Origin: Dictyobacter kobayashii
GTDB taxonomy: Bacteria > Chloroflexota > Ktedonobacteria > Ktedonobacterales > Ktedonobacteraceae
Direction of reading: 5' to 3'
Assembly: GCF_003967555.1 (NCBI RefSeq)
Contig: NZ_BIFS01000002.1
Coordinates: forward strand, 434,001 to 498,000
Length of the DNA stretch: 64,000 nt
Shown: positions 34,739 to 44,253 of the stretch, in pieces
Position numbering within the stretch: the stretch's first letter is position 1
How the letters are laid out: every line of letters starts with the position of its first letter
The notes under the pieces: generated by a model
The model's database searches: none
Seen by the model: only the letters and a program-made list of their open reading frames with translations
What the model was told of the DNA's origin: nothing
Program-made: the position numbers and the translations under genes

Positions 34739-36449
34739 TATGAGTCATCCCTAACTTTTGAAAAAGTTCCCAAAACTGGGGGTGCAGGGCCTCCCTGCCG
34801 GGGTCTGACTTTTTATCACAAATCTAGTTGATTCGAAAGGAGGGAAGCGAGTTGCATTCCCTGCAACACGTTCTGGATATACATCCACCCCAACCACAAG
34901 GTTTTCCATCCAGGTGGGCCATCGCCTTTGCGACCCAAGTAGCCACCATGACGTGCAATGCCATGCCAGCATTGCTGCACCGTCATGGTTTTTGCTGGAT
35001 GCCCACTCAAATGAGCCACCACCAGGACAATATCAGTGGGTATCACTGCCCGTGCCAGCTCGTCAGGACATTGACGCGAAAGCACACGCAATTGCAACAA
35101 GCGCACGGCAATGGGGCAATGATGCCCAGCAACGTTCGCAACCCCTCGTAATCCCGAATCTCTCGTTCTTCCATATGGCATCCCGTCTTGAGACCTTGGT
35201 GATAGTCCTCAACAATCCAACGCCTGCGATACCACTCGACCCGCTCTTGGGCTTGAGTTGCCGTGTGGGTGGGGACCGAGGTCAACAAGATCCAGTCCAA
35301 GGCTTCAACCCCTTCTGGGGATCAGGTTCCCACACACGGATGACCCAGATCACCAGCGGACGCCACTGGTTGGCTTCCCGTGTGCGGGGAGGCAACAGAC
35401 GCACGGGCTGCCAACTCACGGCCAAAAGGGCCTTGCGGGCCGGGTGTTTCTGGCTACTCTTGAGTTCCAGCCACATGCTCGACCGAATGGGCATCTGCTT
35501 GACCACCTCCAGCAAATGCAGCGTGGGGCTACGATGATGATGCGATCGTGGGGGCACCGGTGTCTCTCCTTGTTCCACCAACAGATCAATACAGCGATCT
35601 TCATAGGCCCGGACGAGAAAATCACACCCCTGCTCTCGACATTGGCGCATGAACGCAAAGATGTCACTGTAGCGGTCGCCCATATGAATCCATTGACTGC
35701 CAGCAGGAGGCGAGCCCAGGATGCGCACACTGCGCTCCCATACCTCCGATTCCCGTTCGCGTTTCCAGCGTTGTTGCTTGCTCTCTTTCTCAGGGCTGGC
35801 TGGCGCAAAAAGGGTTCTTGATGAGCCAATCCCAACAACTGATCGTGCTGAGGTACAACAGCCAGGACGCTTTGCAACAGAAAGCCGTGATGCGTTCCGT
35901 TGCCAATGGGCCCCAGTCCACGCGTCGTAGGATGAGCCTGGTAATCCATCTCTGTGGTATCCTGAATCAACAAGACCTGTGCCTGCTGGTGGCATGCTTG
36001 CCGTGTGTGTTGCAGGTGGGGAGCAACCAGATGTTCATACGAGGTATGCGACGAATGCACAAATCGATAGGCCGCTTCCAAGCCCGCCGGGCTCAACACA
36101 CCGGGCAGAGACGCTTGTGGATGCTGCGCAAGGTGGAACGCAAGATCGACGGCACGCTGCACACGACGTGGATCGCCCAGTTGGACCGAGCCAAAGGTGG
36201 CTTGAGCCCACTGCTGAGACGACAACAAGATTGCTGGAGACAACATCACCTTCTCCTTTCTTTTCGTTCTTGGTCGTTCCAATGGCATGTGCACCAAGAA
36301 CCGTGGTTTTTCTGCTTCCACGATTCAACGACTAAAAATGTGATAAAAAGTCAGACCCCGGCAGGAGGGCTCGCCGACCTCCTGCACCTCCCGCATTGGG
36401 AGCGCAAAACCCGTTTTTCGGATTTTTGAAAAATCCGGGATGACTCATA
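34739..36449 (-). mobile_element. IS4-family (IS50-like) insertion sequence, degenerate
   Basis: About 1.7 kb between inverted ends TATGAGTCATCCC (34739-34751) and its complement (36437-36449). Similarity of the ends continues inwards imperfectly for about 100 bp, to CCTGCCGGGGTCTGAC then TTTTTATCACA (34795-34820 and 36333-36365). No flanking 9-bp duplication was found. The transposase inside has the IS4 signature but is frameshifted three times. Confidence 0.85.
34816..36246 (-). pseudogene. IS4-family transposase, three frameshifts
   Basis: Four frames follow each other. The N-terminus (from ATG 36246, with AAGGAGAAGG upstream) has the Tn5-like QLGDPRRVQRAVDLAFHLAQ and LLIQDTTEMDYQ (first Asp). 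Next comes HMGDRYSDIFAFM (second Asp), then YRRRWIVEDYHQGLKTG (the Y-R-E-K signature with the catalytic Glu), then the C-terminus. Each switch needs one added base, in A/T 35807-35811, near G 35317-35320 and in G 35113-35116. Corrected length is about 477 residues, the size of Tn5 transposase (476). As given it cannot make a full protein. Confidence 0.88.
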
Positions 36450-36765
36450 CTTCTCGGAGATTGGCAGAATTCATTCAAAGCATTAATGACATGTTAATCT
36501 TAGGGGATTATCATTCAATTACAAGAACAGTAAAATTATTTACTGTTTACAAATACATTTAATTCAAATTTGAATGAAAACAACTTTTTATTATATTATG
36601 TTCCCAGTAAACGAGCCATAGCCAGGTAAATACAAATTACAATATAATAGATGATAAAGTTAGCAGGAAGCCCTTTTCAGCTAATATTCGTCTTAGTAGT
36701 ATAAAATATTCTGTATACCTGCCAACGCGTTTACAAAGCCCTGTACCAATGAAGGAGAACTCGAG
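36450..36765. other. AT-rich intergenic region
   Basis: 316 bp of AT-rich DNA between the IS4 end and the methyltransferase start. It should hold the methyltransferase promoter; no clear box pair or repeat was recognised. Confidence 0.4.
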
Positions 36766-37519
36766 ATGGTAGTCGCAGATTTCTACACCAATGGTGAATA
36801 TCTTCAGAAAAATCCCGGTTGGCATATCGATGCAGCTCAATGGAAAGCTGATAGTGTACTCCAAATGATCAAGCGTAATGCACTTTCCCCCCATACCATC
36901 TGTGACATTGGCTGTGCGGGGCTGGCGAGATTCTACGTATCATGCAACACGAATTGCCAGCAGAAAGCACGTTTGTGGGCTATGACATTGCCCGCAGGCA
37001 ATTGCGCTGGCCAAACTACGTGAAAACCCCCAACTCCATTTTCAGTTAGCTGACTTTTTTCAGGAGCGAACATCTACTTTTGATTTGATCCTTTTAGTAG
37101 ATGTGTTGGAGCATTTTGAGAATTGCTTCCAGGTCTTGCGCGATCTCAAACCGAAAAGCACCTATAAATACTTCAGTTGCCATTAGACCTTTCAGTCATT
37201 CAATCAGCATTCAATTGCCAGAAATCAGTTGGCCGATTATCGCCATGCCACGGGCCATCTGCATTTCTTTACTAAAGATATCGCCTTAGAAATTTTGCGC
37301 GATGCTGGCTATGAAGTTGTGGATTATTTCTATAGTTTGCAGCCTCTCGATACGACCCCCTGGTCGAAGGTTAGGCATCCAATGCAGGCCCTGGTCAAAA
37401 TGTTACGCATGACTAAGAGAGGTCTGGTTAGATTCCCTGGCCGACTCTGCTATGCCATCAATCCAGACCTGGCCGTCCGCATATTCGGTGGCTGGCGCCT
37501 GGTCGTACTCGTTAAATAA
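36766..37519 (+). pseudogene. Class I SAM-dependent methyltransferase, multiply frameshifted
   Basis: GAAGGAGA precedes the ATG. The first frame reads to CDIGC (SAM motif I). Adding one G at 36918-36921 gives CAGAGEILRIMQHELP and FVGYDIA; one C at 36991-36993 then gives PQAIALAKLRENPQLHF and the motif II-III strand DLILLVDVLEH. Near 37170-37200 at least two further shifts are needed before the C-terminal ATGHLHFFTKDIALEILRDAG. The parts are in order and recognisable, but the gene is broken at four or more points. Substrate unknown. Confidence 0.78.
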
Positions 37520-37551
37520 GTCTTAGGACACGCCAGTGTCAGCAGGCAGAA

Positions 37552-37606
37552 TTTCTTATGTGGTGCCAAAAGTGCGCCGAGCGCACTTTTGGCACCACAT
37601 AAGAAA
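37552..37606. repeat. 26-bp perfect palindrome, family A
   Basis: Arms 37552-37577 and 37581-37606 (core TATGTGGTGCCAAAAGTGCG) with loop CGA, then ACAGGTTTGAGCGCGCC, a GC block with GCATGCCCGCACAAGAGTAA and CACACTTCCCATA, matching the tail at 11966-12015. Confidence 0.9.
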
Positions 37607-37733
37607 ACAGGTTTGAGCGCGCCAGCGCATGCCCGCACAAGAGTAACACACTTCCCATATACATGTGCGTGCACACCTGCAATGCTCAACATTAGTTTAT
37701 AGTGTGGTATAGAAAATGCCCGCACAGGAGCGC

Positions 37734-38627
37734 TTAGCGCGGAACTTCCATATCTGGCAATGCTACAATTGGCATAGCTCCTTCAATATCAACCAGGCTG
37801 GTCTTGTCTTGCCAGCGAGCATCGGGATCAGGGATCGGGATCGAGGATAGCAGCATCTGAGTATAGGGATGGGTCGGGTGGACCAGGACATCGTCTATAT
37901 CACCGCGCTCGACGATCTCCCCTTTTGACATTACCAATATCTTTCCCCCTACATAATATGCCGTGGATAAGTCGTGCGTGATAAAGAGTGTGGTCATGCC
38001 ATATTTTTGCTGGAAGTCGATCAGGATGTTGAGGAATAAGACACGCACCGCTGCGTCCAGCATGGAAATGGGCTCATCGGCTATAATAAATTTGGGCTGT
38101 AGCAGGTGAACACGCGCGAGCATGACGCGCTGGCGTTGTCCTCCACTCAATTGATGGGGATAACGGTTGAGCACATCTTCAGGCCGCAGGTCTACGGCGT
38201 GCAACGACTCTTCGATCTTAGCCAGGGCCTGTTGCCTGTTTCGGGCCAGCTTAAACTTTTTGATCACGGTCCAGAAGACACGATCGACGCGATAGAAGGG
38301 ATTAAAAATACCATAGGGGTCCTGAAAAACAGGCTGTATCTCCTGGCGGTAGGCATCATACTCGCGCGCGGAGAGCTTATATATATCTTTTCCTCGATAC
38401 GTTACACTCCCTTCGGTTGGCTTTTGCAATCCCAGAATAATGCGCGCGATCGTACTTTTACCGCTACCACTCTGTCCAACCAGGCTGACGATACCTGGCG
38501 GATCAGCTGACAGTGTGAATGAGACATTGTCGACAGCCTTAAATTCACCACCCACGCTGCGAACCGAAGCTCCACGGAAAATCTGAGTAATATTGGTCAG
38601 GACGATATCGCTGGAACTAGTTGTCAT
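37734..38627 (-). CDS. Peptide/oligosaccharide ABC transporter ATP-binding protein (OppF/DppF type)
   Basis: A 297-residue ABC ATPase with Walker A GQSGSGKSTIARI, Q-loop in PVFQDPYGIFNPFY, signature LSGGQRQRVMLAR, Walker B FIIADEPISMLD and switch His in LFITHDLS. The C-terminal HPYTQMLLSSIPIPDP is typical of the oligopeptide/dipeptide transporter ATPases. The ATG at 38627 has GGAGA at 6-7 nt; an ATG two codons upstream is too close. It overlaps the end of the other ATPase gene once that gene's frame is corrected. Last gene of the five-gene operon. Confidence 0.92.
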   Translation of the reverse strand: MTTSSSDIVLTNITQIFRGASVRSVGGEFKAVDNVSFTLSADPPGIVSLVGQSGSGKSTIARIILGLQKPTEGSVTYRGKDIYKLSAREYDAYRQEIQPVFQDPYGIFNPFYRVDRVFWTVIKKFKLARNRQQALAKIEESLHAVDLRPEDVLNRYPHQLSGGQRQRVMLARVHLLQPKFIIADEPISMLDAAVRVLFLNILIDFQQKYGMTTLFITHDLSTAYYVGGKILVMSKGEIVERGDIDDVLVHPTHPYTQMLLSSIPIPDPDARWQDKTSLVDIEGAMPIVALPDMEVPR

Positions 38628-39707
38628 GAGCATTCTCCGTTTCGGGTTGTGTATACAGGTGACAGGCTACCAGGGTCTGCTTTTGCTGCTCCAGTTGTGC
38701 TTCTGACACACCGAGCGTTGGTAGATTAGAAAGTGGGATCAGCGCTGGTATCTCCTGGGAACAACGCGGCATGACCTGTGGACAACGAGTGTGGAAACGA
38801 CAGCCGGACGGCCAGTCACGGGGACTGGGGTATTGCCTCTGATGCCAGCCAGGCGCACTCGGGGTCCACCAACACTGGGAATAGAGTTGATCAGTCCTTG
38901 TGTATAGGGATGGCGGGGGGCTTTGAAGATCTGCCGCACATCACCAATCTCGACAAATGAGCCCGCGTACATGACGGCGACCCGATCGGCCAGTTCGGCA
39001 TGTACCGCCATGTCATGGGTGACGAGGATGATGGTCATCCCTAGTTTGTCGCGCAATTCACCTAACATCTGAATTACTATGCGCTGGTTATGGACGTCCA
39101 GAGCAGTCGTTGGTTCGTCGGCAATCACCAGGTCCGAATTGAGCGCAATCGCCATGGCAATGGTGACACGCTGCTTCATACCACCTGAGAGCTCATGTGG
39201 AAACATCCTGGAGACCTGTCCATCCAGGCCCACTTGTTGCAACAGGTGGGGGATCAATTTCAAGGCTTCTCGTTTGGTAATTGAGCTGTGCTCTAACATC
39301 ACATCCGCGAATTGGTCCGCGATACGCAGAACCGGATTGAGCGAGTTCATTGAGCCTTGTGGAAGATAGGAGATATGCTTCCAACGTATTGTGCGCAGCT
39401 GTTCTCCGCCCAACTCTAACAGGCTAACTGGCTTCTTGTTGGCGGGATAAAAACGAATACTGCCCCCGGCAATATAGCCGGGCCTCTGCGTCAAACGCAA
39501 AAGTGCCGTGGTCAGGGTGCTTTTACCACAACCAGATTCGCCCGCGATGCCCAGGATCTCACCGCGCTTTACGTTCAAGGTGACACTGTCGATCGCCTTT
39601 GAGACCCCGCTGACCGTGTCGTAGTAGACACGCAGGTCTTCGATCTCTAGCATCGGGGTGCCGATCAGGGACTTCATATCGACACTCTGTAATATACTGT
39701 TTGCCAT
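38617..39707 (-). CDS. Peptide/oligosaccharide ABC transporter ATP-binding protein (OppD/DppD type), frameshifted
   Basis: The frame from 39707 shows Walker A GESGCGKSTLTTALL, YLPQGSMNSLNP, signature LSGGMKQRVTIAMA, Walker B LVIADEPTTALD and His in ILVTHDMAVHAE. Near GGGG 38827-38830 it shifts and would end at 38739 in an abnormal tail. With one base added it continues with the family's zinc-finger-like end (SGCRFHTRCPQVMPRCSQEIP) and stops at 38617 (363 residues), overlapping the next gene's start. It pairs with the second ATPase to power uptake. Confidence 0.88.
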
Positions 39708-39724
39708 TTTGATCTATCTCCTGC

Positions 39725-40603
39725 TTATGCGCCAGCCGTCTTGCGCAGGCGTGGGTTGTATACCTCTTCGAGTCCGATATTGATCAAGTTGACGGAGAAG
39801 AAGAGCAGGGCCAGCACCACCACCGGGGCCACAAAAATGGGCCATGCTCCCAGGCTCAACGCCCCCCAGCTCTGGGACCAGTTTAGCATTAAGCCTAGAT
39901 CCAACGTGCTGCTGGGTCCCAGGCCAATAACCTCTAAGCCAACCAGGGCGAAAATGGAGCCCAGTGAGGCCGAGGCAAAACCAACTCCGATAAAGGGGAG
40001 CAGGTTGGGCATCAGTTCTTCGAAGATGATCTCGAAGTCGTTGAGCTTGGTTACCTTGGCCAGTTCCACATAAGGACGGCTACGCAGGCTGAGTACCTGT
40101 GAGCGAATTGTGCGCGCGGCAAATGGCCAGCTAAAGATGGCGAGGATCACGGCCACAGAAAAGAGGCTGACCCCTTTTGAATAGGCTGACAGGGTGATCA
40201 ACAGGGGAAAACTGGGCACAACCAGAAACACATCGGTAATACTGGAGAGAACGCTGTCTACTTTCCCTCCTTTATAGCCGGCGGTAAAGGCTATCACGAC
40301 TCCAATCACGGTCGAGAGCACGCCCGCGATAACTCCGACCTCAAGTGAGGCTGACAAGGCGGTCACTGTCATAGCAAGGATATCACGCCCATAACGGTCG
40401 GTCCCCAGCCAGTGTTGCCAGCTCGGCAATTCCCAGGGAGGATTGATGGAGATGGCCAGAGGATCATTGCCGTGTCCGATAATATTTGCAATCACGGGAT
40501 GCAGCACGGCCAGAATAATAAAGAAAGCCAGGATCAACGCGCCAACCTGGACTTTGATGCTTGAGCTCCATAAACTCCAGAGAGCATGTAGAAATCTGCG
40601 CAT
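39725..40603 (-). CDS. Peptide/oligosaccharide ABC transporter permease (OppC/DppC type)
   Basis: A 292-residue inner-membrane permease. N-terminal helix (VQVGALILAFFIILAVL), the LGTDRYGRDILAM motif of the OppC group, and the EAA-type loop (ELAKVTKLNDFEIIFEELMPNLLPFI). About six helices in total. GGGAGGGAGAG precedes the ATG. It lies 17 bp before the OppD gene in the same operon. Confidence 0.92.
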   Translation of the reverse strand: MRRFLHALWSLWSSSIKVQVGALILAFFIILAVLHPVIANIIGHGNDPLAISINPPWELPSWQHWLGTDRYGRDILAMTVTALSASLEVGVIAGVLSTVIGVVIAFTAGYKGGKVDSVLSSITDVFLVVPSFPLLITLSAYSKGVSLFSVAVILAIFSWPFAARTIRSQVLSLRSRPYVELAKVTKLNDFEIIFEELMPNLLPFIGVGFASASLGSIFALVGLEVIGLGPSSTLDLGLMLNWSQSWGALSLGAWPIFVAPVVVLALLFFSVNLINIGLEEVYNPRLRKTAGA

Positions 40604-40621
40604 TAAATATCTCTCCCTCCC

Positions 40622-41704
40622 TTAATTGTATTTGACCCGTGGATCAAATGCGGGTAGCAATAGGTCCAGAATCAGATTCGCGGTGAGTACGCCAAAGATG
40701 GCCAATGCGACAATACCCTGGATTGTATTAAAGTCTAATTGTTGAATGGCTGTGACAAATAGATTCCCGATGCCAGGATAGGCGAAGAGCTGCTCCACCA
40801 GTACGTTGCCATTAAAGATCGATCCCAGCGTGATACCCAGACCGGTAATCTGTGGCAGGTAGCAATTGCGCAAGGCATAACGGGTCAAAATACTACGTGG
40901 CTTGAGTCCTTTGGCTTCCGCAAAGGTCAGGTAGTCTTCACCAACAATAGTGATCATCAACATACGCGTTGAGAGCATCCAGCTACAGACACCAATGATG
41001 ACAATCGAAAGGGCTGGCAAGGTGCCGTGGTTGATCACGCTGAGGATAAAATCCAGGTTAAAGCCCGGGTCCAGCGAAGGATCATAGGCTGAGGTAGGGG
41101 GAAACCAGTCGAGCCGGTAGGCAATAAAGAAGATCAGGATCAGGGCGATAAAGTAGAAAGGGATGTGGGAGAGCGCGATACACAGGTTGGTCATCCATTC
41201 CGAAGCCTTTTTTTCGCGTTTCCAGCCAATCAATGCGCCCAGTATCAGACCAAGCACCCAGGAGATCAGGGTCGAGAGTCCCAGCAGGCCGATAGTCCAT
41301 GGAAGAGATCGTGCAATGAGGACCTGCGATGAGGTGGGAAAGCTAATTAGAGATGGCCCCAGGTCATGGAGCACAATCAGTTGATACATGTAGTGCAGGT
41401 ATTGTTGAAATAAGTTGCCGTCCAGGCCAAATATTTTATTGTAATACTGTACGACATCCTGGCTGGCATGAACATTGTATACCTGGCGCGATTGCAAACT
41501 TTGCACAAATGAGGCAATCGGATTACCAGGGATGAGGCGAAAGAAGAAGAAGGTGACGGTCAATGAGCCCCAGAGGGTGAGTAGATAGGCTCCAAAGCGT
41601 CGTAATGCATAGGCGATTAATGGATGGGTTGCCAGCCATAAGCGTAGGGCTGGGAAGATGCGTGTTTTGCCAGGGGTAATTCTTTGCGGCGCACTTTTGA
41701 TCAT
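40622..41704 (-). CDS. Peptide/oligosaccharide ABC transporter permease (OppB/DppB type)
   Basis: A 360-residue permease with a longer cytosolic N-terminus, the OppB start FGAYLLTLWGSLTVTFFFFRLIPG (with RLIPGNP) and the EAA loop in TFAEAKGLKPRSILTRYALRN (residue about 250-270). AAAGGAG precedes the ATG. It forms the membrane pore with the OppC-type protein, 18 bp downstream. Confidence 0.92.
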   Translation of the reverse strand: MIKSAPQRITPGKTRIFPALRLWLATHPLIAYALRRFGAYLLTLWGSLTVTFFFFRLIPGNPIASFVQSLQSRQVYNVHASQDVVQYYNKIFGLDGNLFQQYLHYMYQLIVLHDLGPSLISFPTSSQVLIARSLPWTIGLLGLSTLISWVLGLILGALIGWKREKKASEWMTNLCIALSHIPFYFIALILIFFIAYRLDWFPPTSAYDPSLDPGFNLDFILSVINHGTLPALSIVIIGVCSWMLSTRMLMITIVGEDYLTFAEAKGLKPRSILTRYALRNCYLPQITGLGITLGSIFNGNVLVEQLFAYPGIGNLFVTAIQQLDFNTIQGIVALAIFGVLTANLILDLLLPAFDPRVKYN

Positions 41705-41800
41705 CGCGGAACTCCTTTATGCGAGGTCCATGCTGGCCAAACATCCTTACGCATGTCTGAGCCAGCATGGAACGGTTTTCAGGATAACTGAGTATGCGCG

Positions 41801-43612
41801 TTACGCTTTTCCGGTGGGCTTGATGCTACCGATCACAAACAAGAATTGTCCCCACCAGTTAGAGGGAACTTGATAAAGATTGTCATCAGTAGGCCAGTTT
41901 GTCCAATAGCTGTTATTAAAAATGGTTGGATAAGTTGTCTGGTAGAGCGGGATCAGTGGCATCTCTCTGTAGTAAGCATCCAATGCCTGACTGAATAGCT
42001 GCTTGTTTTCACTGGCAGAAGGATCGGCATTATCCAGCTTTACCGCGAGATCGCTCAGATCTTTATATTGGGAGCGTAGTACATTACCACCAGTACTGGC
42101 ATCCTGGTTGATGGGTTTGGTCCTGCTGGTCTCAAAACCTGTATATAGCTGGCCTGGATCAAAAACGTTGCCACACAACCACCAGGTGGTGATGTCAAAT
42201 TGCCCATTATTGAGCTTGTTGGTCCAGACAGAGCTTTCATAGAAGCGGATAGTTGCCCCAACACCAACGCTGTTCAGTCCGTCTGCCAGTTTCTGCCCAT
42301 TGATATATTCGGGATCTCCGACTTTAGCCGTGGTCATGATCTCATATTGTAAGGGTTGCCCTTTATAACTGCGTTTGCCGCTGCTATCCGCCCTGGCCCC
42401 CATCTGGTCGAGCAGGTCTTTAGCCTTTTGAGGATCATAGGTCAAAGGATACTTGGAGGCCACAGCCGGGTCCGACCATTTGTCGTTGGCGGGATAATCC
42501 GCCCATGGATACTGCGCTGGCGGGGTCGGGACAAACCAGACGGTCGAGCCCAGGGTCTTACGATCAATCAAGTAGGAGATAGCCCAGTGCATCCGTGGAT
42601 CGGCCAGCAAACCCTTGGAGGGATCACTGTTGATGCCGATGGCGCGTGGACAGGGATCGCGGAATTTGGTCTCGATGATGATATTGCTATAACTACTTTT
42701 CAGGGCTACGGCATGTTGATAGTCAAAAGCTGGTACATCAACCTGGGCCCGTTTAAATTGCTCAACCTCTGAGTCCACACTCGGCGCTGTACGATAGACT
42801 ACATATTCTGGTTTGGGGTCCAACTCATCCTTGTTCCAGTAATTAGGATCTTTCTTCCAGACGTACATAAACTGGGATGGGATGGTGCGATCAATCTTAT
42901 ATGGTCCGGTCCAGACTGGTGGACTTCCTTTGAAACTCATAGGATTCTGCTTAGACCAGATGTGCTCAGGAACAATCTCCTGTGAACCGACGATGCCACA
43001 AATAAAATTGTAGTGGAAACGTGGATTCGAGCTTTTTAGATCAAAGACCACAGTATGATCGTCTGGTGCTGATACCTTCTGGACGTAGGGTGTGTAGTTG
43101 GATGAACCAATCAGTGCGGTGTTACCTAATAACATTTGGATGGTAAAAACTACGTCCTTGGAGGTAAAGGCGGTTCCGTCGTTCCAATGCACCTTGGGAT
43201 TCAAGCTCAAGGTCAGCTGGGTATGATTGCTGTTATATTTCCAACCCGTGGCTAACCATGGCTTTATCTCACCTGATACCATGTTGAAATAAAAGAGAAA
43301 TTCTTTACAGATCTGTCCAAAACCTGTCTCATATTCCTGGCCGTTTGGAATAAAGGGATTAAAACTGTCAAAGACAGCAAACTGGGGGGATTGATCGATA
43401 ATAACGGTCTGGTTGCGCGGCGTAGGGGAGAGAGATTGTGATTGCTGCTTCTGTGAAGAGCTATCACTACATGCCGCCAGTACGTTGCCTAATGCCAGGC
43501 TCCCTCCTGTCAAAAGCATCAACTGCAGTACTTGCCGTCGCGACATTGATAGTTCTACGGGATTATCGAGTTGCTCGGTGTGAGGCTGCTCAACATACGG
43601 TTGCTCAGACAT
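41801..43612 (-). CDS. ABC transporter substrate-binding lipoprotein, SBP_bac_5 type
   Basis: A 603-residue extracellular binding protein, first gene of the operon. The N-terminal region has a twin-arginine-like SRRQVLQLMLLTGG, a hydrophobic stretch and the lipobox VLAAC, so it is likely a Tat- or Sec-exported lipoprotein. The family-5 motif KVHWNDGTAFTSKDVVFTIQ is present (PF00496). AAAGGGG precedes the ATG at 43612; an in-frame start further up lacks a ribosome site. It may bind peptides or, as in several relatives, plant oligosaccharides. Operon order is SBP, B, C, D, F. Confidence 0.9.
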   Translation of the reverse strand: MSEQPYVEQPHTEQLDNPVELSMSRRQVLQLMLLTGGSLALGNVLAACSDSSSQKQQSQSLSPTPRNQTVIIDQSPQFAVFDSFNPFIPNGQEYETGFGQICKEFLFYFNMVSGEIKPWLATGWKYNSNHTQLTLSLNPKVHWNDGTAFTSKDVVFTIQMLLGNTALIGSSNYTPYVQKVSAPDDHTVVFDLKSSNPRFHYNFICGIVGSQEIVPEHIWSKQNPMSFKGSPPVWTGPYKIDRTIPSQFMYVWKKDPNYWNKDELDPKPEYVVYRTAPSVDSEVEQFKRAQVDVPAFDYQHAVALKSSYSNIIIETKFRDPCPRAIGINSDPSKGLLADPRMHWAISYLIDRKTLGSTVWFVPTPPAQYPWADYPANDKWSDPAVASKYPLTYDPQKAKDLLDQMGARADSSGKRSYKGQPLQYEIMTTAKVGDPEYINGQKLADGLNSVGVGATIRFYESSVWTNKLNNGQFDITTWWLCGNVFDPGQLYTGFETSRTKPINQDASTGGNVLRSQYKDLSDLAVKLDNADPSASENKQLFSQALDAYYREMPLIPLYQTTYPTIFNNSYWTNWPTDDNLYQVPSNWWGQFLFVIGSIKPTGKA

Positions 43613-44024
43613 GAAAATACCCCTTTCCCATACCAATCTCCAAAGATTGGTGGCTGTGTTTGTCCTGACGTATACACGCGCTCACAGAGGCTTTTTAAGC
43701 ATGCCAGACGCGACTATGCCAGTACTACCTACATGGATACATCGTTGTCATGTTTACCATTTGGGTAAAGTAAGGGTTCTGGTAACAGGAGGTCATATGT
43801 ATGTAGCGAACGGAGAACTGTAACAGGAAAAAAACCTGGGGTAAAGCTGTCTACACATTTCATCAGGCATCCTCCTTGATACCACTGTTTTCACTTTGCG
43901 CAAGCTCAAACATAGCTATGCCATATTGGCATAATAGAAAGACGTATGGCATCCTCTACCATTACATCTTTCTTTCAGTCGAATTAAAAAACCTTTTTCG
44001 CTAATAAGTAGCATTCAAAGGTTC

Positions 44025-44063
44025 CCTTTGTTCCTATTGCAATCTGCGCAATAGGAACAAAGG
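44025..44063. repeat. 16-bp perfect hairpin
   Basis: Arms 44025-44040 (CCTTTGTTCCTATTGC) and 44048-44063 with a 7-nt loop, in the divergent region. It may end antisense transcription or regulate the ABC operon. Confidence 0.7.
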
Positions 44064-44159
44064 ATATACTAAAAATCTTCAAGAATCGACAATGACTCTT
44101 TGCAAATTAGCTATACAAATTATATTAATGAAATGTATAGCGCTTTGTCAATAGTATTT

Positions 44160-44180
44160 AACAAATTTACGAAATTTGTT
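44160..44180. promoter_or_regulatory. Operator-like inverted repeat
   Basis: AACAAATTT (44160-44168) and AAATTTGTT (44172-44180) around ACG. It resembles ACAAATTTGT at 45709-45718 before the GntR gene. TATACT at 44212-44217 could be a -10 box for the downstream gene. Confidence 0.5.
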
Positions 44181-44253
44181 CTCTCAGACTCGTAATTTGT
44201 TCTTTAATTAGGTATACTAATTCCATGCTGTATTGACAAGGAGGTCATACTTT

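Larger units (their letters stand above)
43613..44253. other. Long divergent regulatory region
   Basis: 641 bp between the ABC operon (-) and the WD40-like lipoprotein gene (+). It holds the hairpin at 44025-44063, a spaced inverted repeat CTATAC...GTATAG at 44111-44140 and a 9-bp inverted repeat at 44160-44180. The latter two resemble sites upstream of the GntR gene. No coding frame was accepted. Confidence 0.5.
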
